Source of the DNA: Halomonas alkalisoli | GTDB lineage: Bacteria > Pseudomonadota > Gammaproteobacteria > Pseudomonadales > Halomonadaceae | Assembly: GCF_021412585.1 (NCBI RefSeq) | Contig: NZ_JAKCMI010000024.1 | Coordinates: forward strand, 18,240 to 82,239 | DNA length: 64,000 bases | Direction: 5' to 3' | Shown here: one piece after another, positions 29,186 to 38,116 of the stretch | Numbering within the stretch: position 1 is the stretch's first letter | Layout: each line of letters opens with the position of its first letter | Translations under genes and position numbers: made by a program | Notes under the pieces: generated by a model | The model's database searches: none | Told to the model about the DNA's origin: nothing | What the model saw: only the letters and a program-made list of their open reading frames with translations

Positions 29186-29746
29186 TCAGGAAGCGTTCTT
29201 GTCGCGCAGCTTGGCCAGATTGGCGGCCAGGTGTCCCGCGCCCAGGCGACGCATCACCTCGATATTGCGCTCGGGAATGGCCTCGGGGTCAGCATAGTGC
29301 GCCAGCACCTGTTCCAGGCTCGCCTCCCGCAGCAGGTGCAGCATCGGCCAGGGGGAGCGATTGGTGTAGTTGGCGGGGTCGTCCGGCTCGGCATCCTCGA
29401 AACAGTAGTCGGGATGGAAACTGGCCAGTTGATAGATGCCTTCATACCCCTGGTCGGCCATCAATGCTTCGGCGACGGCCAGGAAATCGAGGTAGTCGTC
29501 GAAATCCCCCAGGCCATGACGCAGCACCAGCAGGGTGGTCTCGATCGCCGGGGTCTCGTCGAGGCGATGGCACTCTTCGATCAGCGTCAGCAGGGCCGGC
29601 TCCCACTCGCTGTCCTCCACTTCCGTATAGCGAATGGTGTCGCGGGCAAGCTCCCGACCGGCGAAGGGGCAGACGTCGTGGGCGACCACGAAGCTCTCGA
29701 CCCAGGTGCGGGTAGCGGCGAGGGCGGGGCTAATCGAAGCGGACAT
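29186..29746 (-). CDS. DUF1415-family protein
   Basis: The 186-residue protein carries the DUF1415 signatures WVESFVVAHDVCPFAGRE near residue 13 and ASFHPDYCFEDAEPDDPANYTNRSP near residue 115. The family is common in Gammaproteobacteria and has no established function. Conserved Cys, His and Asp residues hint at metal binding. No strong ribosome-binding site helps to fix the start. ATG 29746 is used, and an in-frame ATG at 29776 is possible. Confidence 0.78.
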   Translation of the reverse strand: MSASISPALAATRTWVESFVVAHDVCPFAGRELARDTIRYTEVEDSEWEPALLTLIEECHRLDETPAIETTLLVLRHGLGDFDDYLDFLAVAEALMADQGYEGIYQLASFHPDYCFEDAEPDDPANYTNRSPWPMLHLLREASLEQVLAHYADPEAIPERNIEVMRRLGAGHLAANLAKLRDKNAS

Positions 29747-29818
29747 GGCAGGGCTCGGCAGGTGACGGAACCCCATGTTCGAACGCGGCGGCAAGGAATG
29801 CAAAGCCCAAGGCGACCC

Positions 29819-30496
29819 TCAGCGACTTTTCTCGTCACGCCGCGAGGCCAACCGGTCGGCCAGCCGCGTCGGTTCGGGCAGCTTGGTGCGTCCCAGGCAG
29901 CGCACCACCCAGTCGAGCGAAGTCTCAAGCGATATACGATGGCCGAGCGAAATATAGAGCGGCTTCACCCCCAGGCGAGAGCGCAGCACCGCGCCGATGG
30001 TCTCGCCGCGATGACGCAGCGGCGTCCACTCCCCCTTCGCCTCGGGCACCTCGCCGTGGGTGCCGCAGAGCCGCGACTTGGCCACGCCGATGGTCGGCAG
30101 GTCGAGCCACAGCCCCAGGTGCGAGGCCACCCCCAGGCGACGCGGATGGGCGATACCCTGGCCGTCGACCATGACCAGCTCGGGCCGGGTGGTGAGCAGG
30201 GCGAAGGCCGCCAGCGCCGCCGGGATCTCACGAAACGACAGCAGGCCGGGCACATAGGGCATGCGGGTCGGCTCGCGGTGGACCACCTGCTCCACCGGCG
30301 CAAGGGTCGGCCAGCTCAGTGCCACCACCGCGGCCCGGGTCACCTCCCCACCCTCTTCGAAGCCGATGTCGACCCCGGCGATAAGCCGCACGGGGTCGAT
30401 CCGATCCTGCCGTTCGATGTTGCCGGCCAGGCGCTTCTGCAGCGCGATGGCCTCCTCCGGGGTCAGGTTCCAGTCATGCAGCGCTGCGACGGGCAT
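29819..30496 (-). CDS. nfi: Endonuclease V (deoxyinosine 3'-endonuclease)
   Basis: The 225-residue repair enzyme nicks DNA one base 3' of deoxyinosine. Its signatures are present: AGVDIGFE with the metal-binding Asp near residue 43, PYVPGLLSFREIP near residue 85, and MVDGQGIAHPRRLGVASHLG near residue 110. The start at 30496 follows AGGAGGCTCGAGC. It is divergent from sbcD with only 83 bases between starts, so the two repair units may share regulatory DNA. Confidence 0.95.
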   Translation of the reverse strand: MPVAALHDWNLTPEEAIALQKRLAGNIERQDRIDPVRLIAGVDIGFEEGGEVTRAAVVALSWPTLAPVEQVVHREPTRMPYVPGLLSFREIPAALAAFALLTTRPELVMVDGQGIAHPRRLGVASHLGLWLDLPTIGVAKSRLCGTHGEVPEAKGEWTPLRHRGETIGAVLRSRLGVKPLYISLGHRISLETSLDWVVRCLGRTKLPEPTRLADRLASRRDEKSR

Positions 30497-30579
30497 GCTC
30501 GAGCCTCCTGATTCGTCCTTGTGTCTCGCGTAGACTATCGCTTCCATGTCGCTGGTCACCATAGCAGGGAAGAGGCTCG

Positions 30580-31884
30580 ATGAAACTGATCCACACCGCC
30601 GACTGGCACCTGGGCCAGACCTTCCACGGCCAGGAGCGCCATGTCGAGCATGGTGCCTTCCTCGACTGGCTGCTCCAGACCCTGGAGGCACGACAGCCCG
30701 ACGCCCTGCTGATCGCCGGCGATGTGTTCGACGTGGTCAACCCCTCCCTGCGCGCCCAGGAGCAGCTGTACGGCTTCATTGTCGAGGCGCATCGTCGCCT
30801 GCCCGGGCTCGATATCGTGATGATCGCCGGCAACCACGACAGCGGCAGCCGCATCGAACTGCCCGGCCCACTGATGCGCCGCCTCAATGCCCATGCCCTC
30901 GGCCGGGTGAGTTGGTGCGACGACGGCAGCCTCGACGCCGAGCGCCTGCTGGTGCCACTGACCGACGCCGATGGCGAGACCCGCGCCTGGTGCCTGGCGC
31001 TGCCCTTCCTGCGCCCCGCCGAGGTCACCGGCAACCGGCGCGAGAGCGCGACCGACGGCGAACACGAAGGCGGCTACATCGCCGGTATCCAGCGCGTCCA
31101 TCGGGAACTGATCGACGCCGCCCGCCGGCAGCGCCGGCCCGGGCAGGCACTGGTGGCCATGAGCCACGCCCACCTGCGCGGCGCCCAAGTCTCCGAGCAC
31201 AGCGAGCGGCCCATCGTGATCGGCGGCGAGGAGTCGATCTCGGCGGCGCTGTTTCCCGACGACATCGCCTACGTGGCACTGGGCCACCTGCACCGTCCGC
31301 AGCAGGTCGGCGAGCCGCGCATCCGCTACAGCGGCAGCCCCCTGCCGATGGACTTCAGCGAGGTGAACTATCCACACCAGGTGGTGGAGGTCACCCTCGA
31401 GGGCGAGGCCCTGGTCGGCAGCGAGTCGATTGCCATTCCCCGGGCGGTGGAACTCCTGCGTGTCGGCCCCGCCCCGCTGGACCAGGTATTGACCGAGCTG
31501 GAGGTCCTGCCACGCGAGGACCAGAAAGCGACGCCGGAGCAGGAAGCCTCGGCCGGGGACACCCCTCCCCGCGAGTGCTGGCCCTGGCTCGAGGTACGCG
31601 TCGAACTCGACGCCCCCCGCCCCGACCTGCGCCACCGTATCGAGACGGCGCTGGCCGACTGCCCGGTGCGCCTGCTGCGCATTCACACCCGCTTTCCCGC
31701 CGCTACCGGCACCGGTCATGACCCACGGGTAACGCTGGAGAGCCTGGGCCCCTGCGCCCTGTTCGAACGTGCCTGGCAGGAGCGCTACGGCGCGACGCCG
31801 GACGCCGACACCCTGCGCGACTTCGACGCTCTGTGCCAGGAGGTGCTGCATCACGCGTCACCCAGCGAGGAAGGCAACCCATGA
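30580..31884 (+). CDS. sbcD: Exonuclease subunit SbcD (Mre11 family)
   Basis: The 434-residue metallophosphoesterase has the motifs HTADWHLGQ (DxH, residue 5), AGDVFD, AGNHD, and YVALGHLHRPQ with the final metal histidines near residue 230. SbcD is the nuclease of the SbcCD complex, which cuts hairpins and DNA ends. The stop overlaps the sbcC start (ATGA). The C-terminal part after residue 300 carries the capping domain that contacts SbcC. Confidence 0.97.
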   Translation: MKLIHTADWHLGQTFHGQERHVEHGAFLDWLLQTLEARQPDALLIAGDVFDVVNPSLRAQEQLYGFIVEAHRRLPGLDIVMIAGNHDSGSRIELPGPLMRRLNAHALGRVSWCDDGSLDAERLLVPLTDADGETRAWCLALPFLRPAEVTGNRRESATDGEHEGGYIAGIQRVHRELIDAARRQRRPGQALVAMSHAHLRGAQVSEHSERPIVIGGEESISAALFPDDIAYVALGHLHRPQQVGEPRIRYSGSPLPMDFSEVNYPHQVVEVTLEGEALVGSESIAIPRAVELLRVGPAPLDQVLTELEVLPREDQKATPEQEASAGDTPPRECWPWLEVRVELDAPRPDLRHRIETALADCPVRLLRIHTRFPAATGTGHDPRVTLESLGPCALFERAWQERYGATPDADTLRDFDALCQEVLHHASPSEEGNP

Positions 31885-34800
31885 AGATCCTTGCCATTCG
31901 CCTCGAGAACCTCGCCTCCCTGGCCGGCAACCACGAACTGGATTTTACCCAGCCGCCGCTGGCCGACGCCGGCCTCTTCGCCATCACCGGTCCCACCGGC
32001 GCCGGCAAGAGCACCCTGCTCGACGCCCTCTGCCTGGCGCTCTACGGCAACACCCCACGGCTGCGCGGGGCACGCCAGGACCAGGCGCGCCTGCCCGACG
32101 TCGGCGACAGCGACGTGACCAGCTTCGACCCGCGCACCCTGCTGCGCCGCGGTGCGGCTGGCGGCTACGCCGAGGTCGATTTCCTCGGCCGGGATGGGCA
32201 TCGCTACCGGGCACGCTGGGCGGTGCGCCGGGCACGCGACAAGGCCGAAGGCCGCCTGCAGGCCGCCGAGCAATCGCTCACCGACCTCGAGGACGGGCGT
32301 CTTCTCACCGCCCAGAAGCGGGAGTTCGACCGCCTCCTGCCCGAGGTGCTGGGGCTTAGCTTCGAGCAGTTCACCCGTGCCGTGCTGCTGGCCCAGAGCG
32401 AATTTTCCGCCTTCCTCAAGGCCGATGACAACGACCGCAGCGACCTGCTGGAGCGACTGACCGGCACCACCGAATACTCCGCCATCTCCATGGCCGCCTA
32501 TCGTCGCGCCAAGGAGGCGAAGGGCGTCGTCGATACCCTGCTGGCCAGGCTGGCCGACGATCTGCCCGCAACCCCTGACGTACGAGCCGAGCTGGAACGC
32601 GACTCCGAGACCACCCAGCAAGCCCTCACTCACCTGCAAAGGCAGGAGGAGTCGCTCAAGGCACAGCAGCGCTGGCACAGCGACGACGCCCACCTCAAGG
32701 CGGCCCATGTCGAGGGATGGGACCAGCAGCAGGCAGCCGACACCCATTGGCAAGCGCTGGCTGAGCAGCGTGCTGACCGCCGGTGGCGCCGCCTGATGGC
32801 TCCCCGCCGCCAGGACCTCTCCCGTCAGGCCCGCCTGCCCGAGCTGATCGCCGAGGCAGAGCATGCCCGCGACACCACCCGCCAGGCGCTGGCTCGGGCC
32901 CAGCAGGAAGCGCAGGACGCTACCGGCCTCCACCGCCAGGCCGCCCTGGCCCTGGAGGCGGCCATTGAAGCGCGCCGCAAGGCCGAACCCGACCTGAACC
33001 AGGCGCGTGAACAGCACCACGCCCTGACCCAGCGGCGGCGCGAACTGGCTGAGCTGACTGCCGAATGCGAGCGTGCTCGGGAGCAGGCCGCTCGGCACCG
33101 GGAGCAGCACCGCCAGGAGTATGAAAGGCAGCAGCAGCGGCTCGAGCAGCAGCGCCAGTGGCAGGCCACCCTGGCCGAATTGATGGGGAGTCACACCTAC
33201 CAGCCTGCCGCCCGCCAGGCCATTCAGCAGGCCCACGACAGTGCCGCCAGCCGCCAGCTTGCCCTGGGCGAACTGCGGGGCGTCTGGCGCGAGTATCACG
33301 AGGCCGAGCGCGCTCATCGGCAGCGCGAAACGCGTCTTGCCGAAGCCCATGAACGCCTGGAGGCGCTGACCCGTGAGGGGCAGGCCGCCCGCCAGCGCCT
33401 GGAAGAGCGCCAGGCACACCACGACAGCCTGAGCGCCTTTATCGAACGGGCCCGGGCCGCCCGGAGCGACAGTGTGGTGATGCTCCGCGAAGGCCTGCAG
33501 GAAGGCGAGCCCTGTCCGGTATGCGGCGGGCGCGACCATCCCTGGCGCCAGCATCCCCCGGCCACCCCCGAGGCGGCCCAGCTCGCCGCCCAACAGGCCG
33601 CAGAGGAGCGCGAGCTCGATGACGCCCGGCAGAACTGCGAACAGGCACTGAATGCCCATCAGGAGCTGCAAGCGCAGTACAAGGTGGTGCGGGATACCCT
33701 GCAGCAGCACCAGAATGAGCAGCCGGCAGGCCAGGCGCGTCTGCAAGCGGCTCGCCAGGCACTCGATGCCCACCCGTTGACGGAGGAACTGACCCCCGTG
33801 GCGGCGGACGAGCGTGACGCCTGGCTGAGCCGGCAGCGCCAGAACAGCAGCAACGAGCGCAACACCCACCAGGCCACCCTTGAACGGCTCCACCGCGCCG
33901 AGGCCGAACTGGCACCGCTGGAGGAGTCGCTGCGCCAGGGTGAGCTGGCGCTGACGCGCCTGACGACCGAGAAGACCAACGCCGAGGCACGGCTGGCCGA
34001 GCTGGACGCACGCCGCCCCGCCCTGCAGCGCCAGCATGACGAGACCGCCGCCGCCCTGCGCACCCTGCTCGGTGACTACGCCACGCCGGAGGCCTGGCAG
34101 CAACGACTCGATCACACCGAGGCCCAGGCCCGTCAGGCCCTGGATGCCGCCTTAAGTCGCCAACATGCTGCTGAGCAAGAGCTGCAACGCCTGACTCAGC
34201 TATTCGACCACCAGGAGCAGCAGCTCGGCGCCTTGCAGCAGGAGAGCGACCAGCTCGCTCGCTCACTCGGCGAGTGGCGCCAGGCGCACCCCGAGCTGGA
34301 CGATGCCACCCTCGCCCGCCTGCTGGCCCAGCCTCAGGAGGAAGCCGACCGCGACGAAGCCCGGCTGCAGGCGGCGGAAGAGGCCAGCCAGCGCGCCGCC
34401 GCCACCCTGGCCGAACGCCGCACCGCCCTGCTTCGCCACCGCCGCGCCCAGGGGCTGGCCGATGACGAAAGCGACCATGAGTTACTGGGCGAAGCGTGCG
34501 AAGCGAGGATCGCCAGGCGCCGTGACGCCCTGGCAGCCGAACGACAAGCCCTTGAACCCAGGCTGGCCGAGGCCCAACGAGCGCGGGACGACGCCGTTCA
34601 TGCCCTGCGCGACGACGACCGCCGCCGGGCACGCCAACAGGCTGGCCAGGCCGAACTGGAAGCGGCGCGCACCGAGCATCACCGCTGGGGGCGCATCAGC
34701 GAACTGATCGGTTCCGCCGACGGCAAGGCCTTCCGCCGCATCGCCCAGGCCTACAACCTGGAACTGCTGCTCGACCACGCCAACGCCCACCTGGCCAACC

Positions 34801-35183
34801 TCGCCCCACGCTATCGCCTGGCGCGGGGCGGTAGTCCGCTGGGCATGCTGGTCATCGATCATGACATGGGCGACGAGCAGCGTTCCGCGCACTCCCTCTC
34901 CGGCGGCGAAACCTTCCTCGTCTCCCTGGCACTGGCCCTGGGCCTGGCCTCGATGGCCTCGGGCAACCTGGTGATCGAGTCGCTGTTCATCGACGAAGGC
35001 TTCGGCAGCCTCGACCCGCAGTCGCTGGCACTCGCCATGGACGCCCTCGACGGCCTGCAGGCCCAGGGACGGCGCGTCGGCGTGATCTCGCATATCCAGG
35101 AGATGCATGAACGCATACCGGTGCAGATCAAGGTGGAACCGCTGGGCAACGGCGCCAGCCGGGCAAGGCTGGTGAGTGCTTGA
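31881..35183 (+). CDS. sbcC: Exonuclease subunit SbcC (Rad50 family)
   Basis: The 1100-residue SMC-like ATPase has Walker A GPTGAGKST near residues 37-45. Two very long coiled coils rich in Gln, Glu, Arg and Ala flank the zinc hook CPVC (Cys545, Cys548). The C-terminal signature LSGGETFLVSLALALG and Walker B ESLFIDEGFGSLD follow. It bridges DNA ends and gates SbcD. The ATG at 31881 overlaps the sbcD stop, which fixes it against the longer open frame. Confidence 0.97.
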   Translation: MKILAIRLENLASLAGNHELDFTQPPLADAGLFAITGPTGAGKSTLLDALCLALYGNTPRLRGARQDQARLPDVGDSDVTSFDPRTLLRRGAAGGYAEVDFLGRDGHRYRARWAVRRARDKAEGRLQAAEQSLTDLEDGRLLTAQKREFDRLLPEVLGLSFEQFTRAVLLAQSEFSAFLKADDNDRSDLLERLTGTTEYSAISMAAYRRAKEAKGVVDTLLARLADDLPATPDVRAELERDSETTQQALTHLQRQEESLKAQQRWHSDDAHLKAAHVEGWDQQQAADTHWQALAEQRADRRWRRLMAPRRQDLSRQARLPELIAEAEHARDTTRQALARAQQEAQDATGLHRQAALALEAAIEARRKAEPDLNQAREQHHALTQRRRELAELTAECERAREQAARHREQHRQEYERQQQRLEQQRQWQATLAELMGSHTYQPAARQAIQQAHDSAASRQLALGELRGVWREYHEAERAHRQRETRLAEAHERLEALTREGQAARQRLEERQAHHDSLSAFIERARAARSDSVVMLREGLQEGEPCPVCGGRDHPWRQHPPATPEAAQLAAQQAAEERELDDARQNCEQALNAHQELQAQYKVVRDTLQQHQNEQPAGQARLQAARQALDAHPLTEELTPVAADERDAWLSRQRQNSSNERNTHQATLERLHRAEAELAPLEESLRQGELALTRLTTEKTNAEARLAELDARRPALQRQHDETAAALRTLLGDYATPEAWQQRLDHTEAQARQALDAALSRQHAAEQELQRLTQLFDHQEQQLGALQQESDQLARSLGEWRQAHPELDDATLARLLAQPQEEADRDEARLQAAEEASQRAAATLAERRTALLRHRRAQGLADDESDHELLGEACEARIARRRDALAAERQALEPRLAEAQRARDDAVHALRDDDRRRARQQAGQAELEAARTEHHRWGRISELIGSADGKAFRRIAQAYNLELLLDHANAHLANLAPRYRLARGGSPLGMLVIDHDMGDEQRSAHSLSGGETFLVSLALALGLASMASGNLVIESLFIDEGFGSLDPQSLALAMDALDGLQAQGRRVGVISHIQEMHERIPVQIKVEPLGNGASRARLVSA

Positions 35184-35285
35184 AGAGAATAGCTCGGCGC
35201 GCCGGGAGTTGACCCGGCAGCCGACTCACTTCCTCCAACTCCCTATCCCGATAGACATTTTTTACGTGCATCAGGACAACCGCAA

Positions 35286-35504
35286 TCAACTTAGCTTTCT
35301 TGTGACCGTGCAGTGGCACACATCACCGTCGATGCTATCAATGCGAACAACAACTGGGCGATCCTCAGCCGGATCTTCGGTAAACAGGAGCCAGCTATTG
35401 GAATCGAGCCCCCGGACATATTCCCTGCCCACCTCAGGCTCCTTCACCTGATCAGTACCAATCTTTGTGGTCATGCCAACCTCAAGACGTCTTATATCTT
35501 GCAT
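35286..35504 (-). CDS. Small hypothetical protein
   Basis: The 72-residue reading frame has no family I recognise. It is supported by a well-placed ribosome-binding site, GATATAGGAGAAGCCC before the ATG at 35504. The product is acidic in the middle (FTEDPAEDRP), with hydrophobic beta-like stretches at VVVRIDSI. Its codon use is less GC-rich than neighbouring genes, suggesting an acquired gene. It lies between sbcC and the phasin gene. There is no evidence for function. Confidence 0.5.
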   Translation of the reverse strand: MQDIRRLEVGMTTKIGTDQVKEPEVGREYVRGLDSNSWLLFTEDPAEDRPVVVRIDSIDGDVCHCTVTRKLS

Positions 35505-35837
35505 GGGCTTCTCCTATATCAAAGAAAACAGAACAACACCTGCCAAGGCCGGCTCGGTGCGTCTTCATGCTGCCACCACCATACCTTGAAACCAGCGCGA
35601 TGAGGGGTCCAGCAGCAAACGCCTTGCAGGGTAATCGGCTATATTTTTCCGGCTCTTCGTCGTTGGTTGTGGAATTCGTCCCATGAGCTGGACCAGGGTG
35701 GGGCGCCATCCTCGGACGAGTCAGTGGGGCGGCATCCTCGGACTATGTTGCACTGCACAAAAATTCTTGTTATTGTGCAATGCAGCAGAACGGAAATCTC
35801 CCGTTCCATCGCATTCAGAACCCCGGAGGTTCTCATC
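35505..35837. promoter_or_regulatory. Phasin upstream region with operator-like inverted repeat
   Basis: This 333-base gap has no convincing gene. At 35748-35785 TTGCACTGCACAA and TTGTGCAATGCAG form a long near-perfect inverted repeat about 53 bases before the phasin start. This TGCA-rich pattern resembles reported PhaR operators of other bacteria, so autoregulation by a PHB-sensing regulator is plausible. Further upstream, GGGGCG(C/G)CATCCTCGGAC occurs twice (about 35700 and 35726). Confidence 0.5.
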
Positions 35838-36260
35838 ATGACCAACGCATTCGCATTCGACGCAAAGCAATTTGACACCGCCCAGCTTGAGTCCGTTTTC
35901 TTCGCCCCGGCGCGCGCCTTCGCCGCCCTCTCCGTCGACTTCACCGAAAAGCTGATCAATACCCAGCTTGAGGCCACCAAAGCCTATGCCGACATCAACC
36001 TGACGCAGCTGCGCAGCCTGACAGAGGTCAAGGACGCCGAAGGCCTGAAGAGCTATCTGGAAGGCCAGCAGCAGGTGGTCCAGGACCTGACTGAGCGCCT
36101 GAAGGGCGATGCCGAGAAGGTAGTGACCCTGCAGCAGGAATTCGCTCAGGAAAGCCAGAAGCTGACCGAAAACAGCGTCGAGCAGGCCAAGGAAAGCGCC
36201 AAAGAGACTACCGAGACCGCCACCAAGGCCGTCAAGGAAGCCGCTCCCAAGGCCAAGTAA
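35838..36260 (+). CDS. phaP: Phasin-family PHB granule protein
   Basis: The 140-residue protein is almost entirely amphipathic helix. It has the phasin start FDTAQLESVFFAPARAFAALSVDFTEKLI and an Ala/Lys/Thr-rich tail ending EAAPKAK. Phasins coat polyhydroxyalkanoate granules and control their size. A Gln/Glu-rich heptad pattern spans residues 60-120. GGAGGT precedes the ATG at 35838. A strong terminator follows, making it monocistronic. The exact phasin subtype is inferred. Confidence 0.88.
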   Translation: MTNAFAFDAKQFDTAQLESVFFAPARAFAALSVDFTEKLINTQLEATKAYADINLTQLRSLTEVKDAEGLKSYLEGQQQVVQDLTERLKGDAEKVVTLQQEFAQESQKLTENSVEQAKESAKETTETATKAVKEAAPKAK

Positions 36261-36300
36261 GCCTTTGCCCCCGCCCGGGGGCCACGAAGACGCCACATCC

Positions 36301-36333
36301 CAGGCCGCCGATCCATGATCGGCGGCCTGTTTT
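36301..36333 (+). terminator. Intrinsic terminator after the phasin gene
   Basis: CAGGCCGCCGATC-CAT-GATCGGCGGCCTG (36301-36329), a perfect 13-bp stem, is followed by TTTT. Confidence 0.92.
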
Positions 36334-36423
36334 CGATCGGGGGGTAGCAGATCGCAAGTTCCGCGAAACGACGCGGCTGGCTCGGCTATGCTGGATGAGT
36401 CAGGTAAACTCAAGGGAGGCGTC

Positions 36424-37302
36424 ATGAGGGGATTTGCATTGCACGGCATGCGTTACCTGGGCCTGGTGCTGCTGTTGGCGCTTGCCAGCCCGGCGCTGGC
36501 AGACGAAGTCAACTGGCCGCGGATGGCCGAATCGGCGGACGGCGTGCCGATTGCCTACGAGGTGCAGGGCAGCGGCGAACCGACGCTCGTCTTCATTCAT
36601 GGCTGGAGCGGCGATGGGCGGTACTGGCGCGGGCAGCTACCGTACTTTTCGCAGACTCATAGAGTGGTGACGGTCGACCTTGCCGGGCACGGCCACTCTG
36701 GCCTGGAGCGTGAGTCCTTCACTACGCCAGCCTTCGGGGAGGACGTGAAGGCGGTACTGGACGACCTGGAAGTGGAGCAGGCGATCCTCATCGGACACTC
36801 CATGGGCGGCCCGGTCAGCGTGGAAGCGGCACGCCTGATGCCGGAGCGCGTGATCGGGATCGTGGGCGTCGACACCTTCCACCACGTGGCCTCGGAGATC
36901 AGCCAGGAACAGCGCGACGGGATGCTGGAACCGCTCCAGCAAGACTTTGCACCGGCCGCACGCCAGTTCGTCGCATCGATGTTCATCGAGAGCACCGACC
37001 CCAAGCTCCGCGACTGGGTCATGCATGACATGGCGGCCGCTCCGCCGGAGGTGGCCATCAGCGCCATGGAAGATATGCTAGCGCGGCATGCCGATGGTGA
37101 AGCGGCACGGCATTTCAGGGAGCTGACGATACCCGTGATGGCTATCAACTCCGACCTGTGGCCGACTGACATCGAAGCCAACCGGCAGCTCCTGCCCGAG
37201 TTCGATGCCGTTATCATGGAAGACACCGACCACTTCCTGCACATGGCCAGGCCGGAGGCTTTCAACCGTGAGCTGGAGCGGATGATCGGCACGCCACCAT
37301 GA
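36424..37302 (+). CDS. Exported alpha/beta hydrolase
   Basis: The 292-residue protein has a signal peptide (MRGFALHGMRYLGLVLLLAL, cleaved near ALA-DE), so it is probably periplasmic or exported. The catalytic serine is in the nucleophile elbow GHSMGG near residue 117. HGWSGDGRYW near residue 58 forms the oxyanion region, and the terminal His is in DTDHFLH near residue 280. The usual acid Asp lies before it. The substrate is unknown; esterase or epoxide-hydrolase-like activities are possible. GGGAGGCG precedes the ATG at 36424. Confidence 0.85.
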   Translation: MRGFALHGMRYLGLVLLLALASPALADEVNWPRMAESADGVPIAYEVQGSGEPTLVFIHGWSGDGRYWRGQLPYFSQTHRVVTVDLAGHGHSGLERESFTTPAFGEDVKAVLDDLEVEQAILIGHSMGGPVSVEAARLMPERVIGIVGVDTFHHVASEISQEQRDGMLEPLQQDFAPAARQFVASMFIESTDPKLRDWVMHDMAAAPPEVAISAMEDMLARHADGEAARHFRELTIPVMAINSDLWPTDIEANRQLLPEFDAVIMEDTDHFLHMARPEAFNRELERMIGTPP

Positions 37303-37424
37303 GACAGCCGAGGGTGCCAGGTCCAGAGCCAGCAGAGCTCGCTGGCAAGAATGTTAGCTACCAGGCTGGGAAGTTTCATAGCACCACGCTACAAGATGCG
37401 ACATCCAACCTTGCCGAACGAACA

Positions 37425-37449
37425 CTATGCGCATATCTTATGCGCATAG
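37425..37449. promoter_or_regulatory. ccdAB operator (perfect dyad)
   Basis: CTATGCGCATA and TATGCGCATAG flank TCT, a perfect 11-bp inverted repeat. Each arm contains the 10-bp palindrome TATGCGCATA. It lies 20 bases before the probable ccdA start and is an ideal site for autorepression by the antitoxin-toxin complex. Confidence 0.8.
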
Positions 37450-37468
37450 CCCCTGCGAGGCCATTTCA

Positions 37469-37714
37469 GTGAGCCAGTCCTACGATGTACAAGCCCCTAA
37501 GAAGGCCACCAACGTGAGCATCAACAGCGACCTGCTTCAGCAGGCGAGGCATCTCGGGATCAACCTGTCAGCGACGTTCGAAAACGCCCTATCTGAAAAG
37601 GTGCGTGCGGAGCAGCGCGAGCGGTGGCGGCGAGAAAACGCTGACGCCATCAGTGCCTACAATCAATACACTGAGAAGCACGGCACCTTCGGTGATAACG
37701 AGCGGCAGTTCTGA
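37469..37714 (+). CDS. ccdA: CcdA-type antitoxin
   Basis: The 81-residue protein has a ribbon-helix-helix DNA-binding N-terminus (KKATNVSINSDLLQQARHL). The C-terminus, ERWRRENADAISAYNQYTEKHGTFGDNERQF, matches the CcdA toxin-binding arm. The GTG at 37469 is used. An upstream in-frame ATG at 37427 would sit inside the operator dyad and is rejected. The stop shares one base with the ccdB start (TGATG). It neutralises CcdB and represses the operon. It is in a region with other horizontally acquired genes. Confidence 0.85.
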   Translation: MSQSYDVQAPKKATNVSINSDLLQQARHLGINLSATFENALSEKVRAEQRERWRRENADAISAYNQYTEKHGTFGDNERQF

Positions 37715-38031
37715 TGACCCAGTTCCACGCCTACCAGAACCGCAACCCGGCCTCGCGTGAACGTTACCCCTACCTTCTCGATATCCAGAGTGACTTGCTT
37801 GGCGAACTCCGAACGACCGTGGTCGTACCTCTATGCCCTGCCGACCTGGCCGAAAACATGCGCCTTTCTCATCTGAATCCAAGCCTCGAAATCGACGGCA
37901 GGCGCTATGTCGCCATGACACAGGAGCTTGCAGGTATCGAAAGAAAACGTCTCGGCAAAACCGTTCATGATCTTGGCAGCTATAGAGAGCAGATAATTGC
38001 TTCCATCGATTTCCTTATGTCAGGCATCTGA
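37714..38031 (+). CDS. ccdB: CcdB-type toxin
   Basis: The 105-residue protein matches CcdB, starting with QFHAYQNRNPASRERYPYLLDIQSDLL and ending with the family motif DLGSYREQIIASIDFLMSGI, which contacts DNA gyrase. Family members poison GyrA-DNA complexes. Length is close to the F-plasmid CcdB (101), and no truncation is visible. It is translationally coupled to ccdA by a one-base overlap. Chromosomal ccdAB copies are often degraded, but this one appears intact. Confidence 0.92.
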   Translation: MTQFHAYQNRNPASRERYPYLLDIQSDLLGELRTTVVVPLCPADLAENMRLSHLNPSLEIDGRRYVAMTQELAGIERKRLGKTVHDLGSYREQIIASIDFLMSGI

Positions 38032-38116
38032 TGCGATCAGCGAGTATGCTATCGCTAACGAAGGTGCCTTCCCTCCACCAGGTCTCTCACCTCAGCCCAG
38101 CAGCTTTCGCCCTTCG

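Noticed and set aside
31851..34115. 754-codon minus-strand open frame
   Set aside because: It is antisense to sbcC. Its low-complexity composition mirrors the Gln/Ala/Arg-rich coiled coil.
37427..37468. ATG start of ccdA inside the dyad
   Set aside because: It would place the coding start within the operator. The GTG at 37469 leaves the dyad untranslated and matches antitoxin length.
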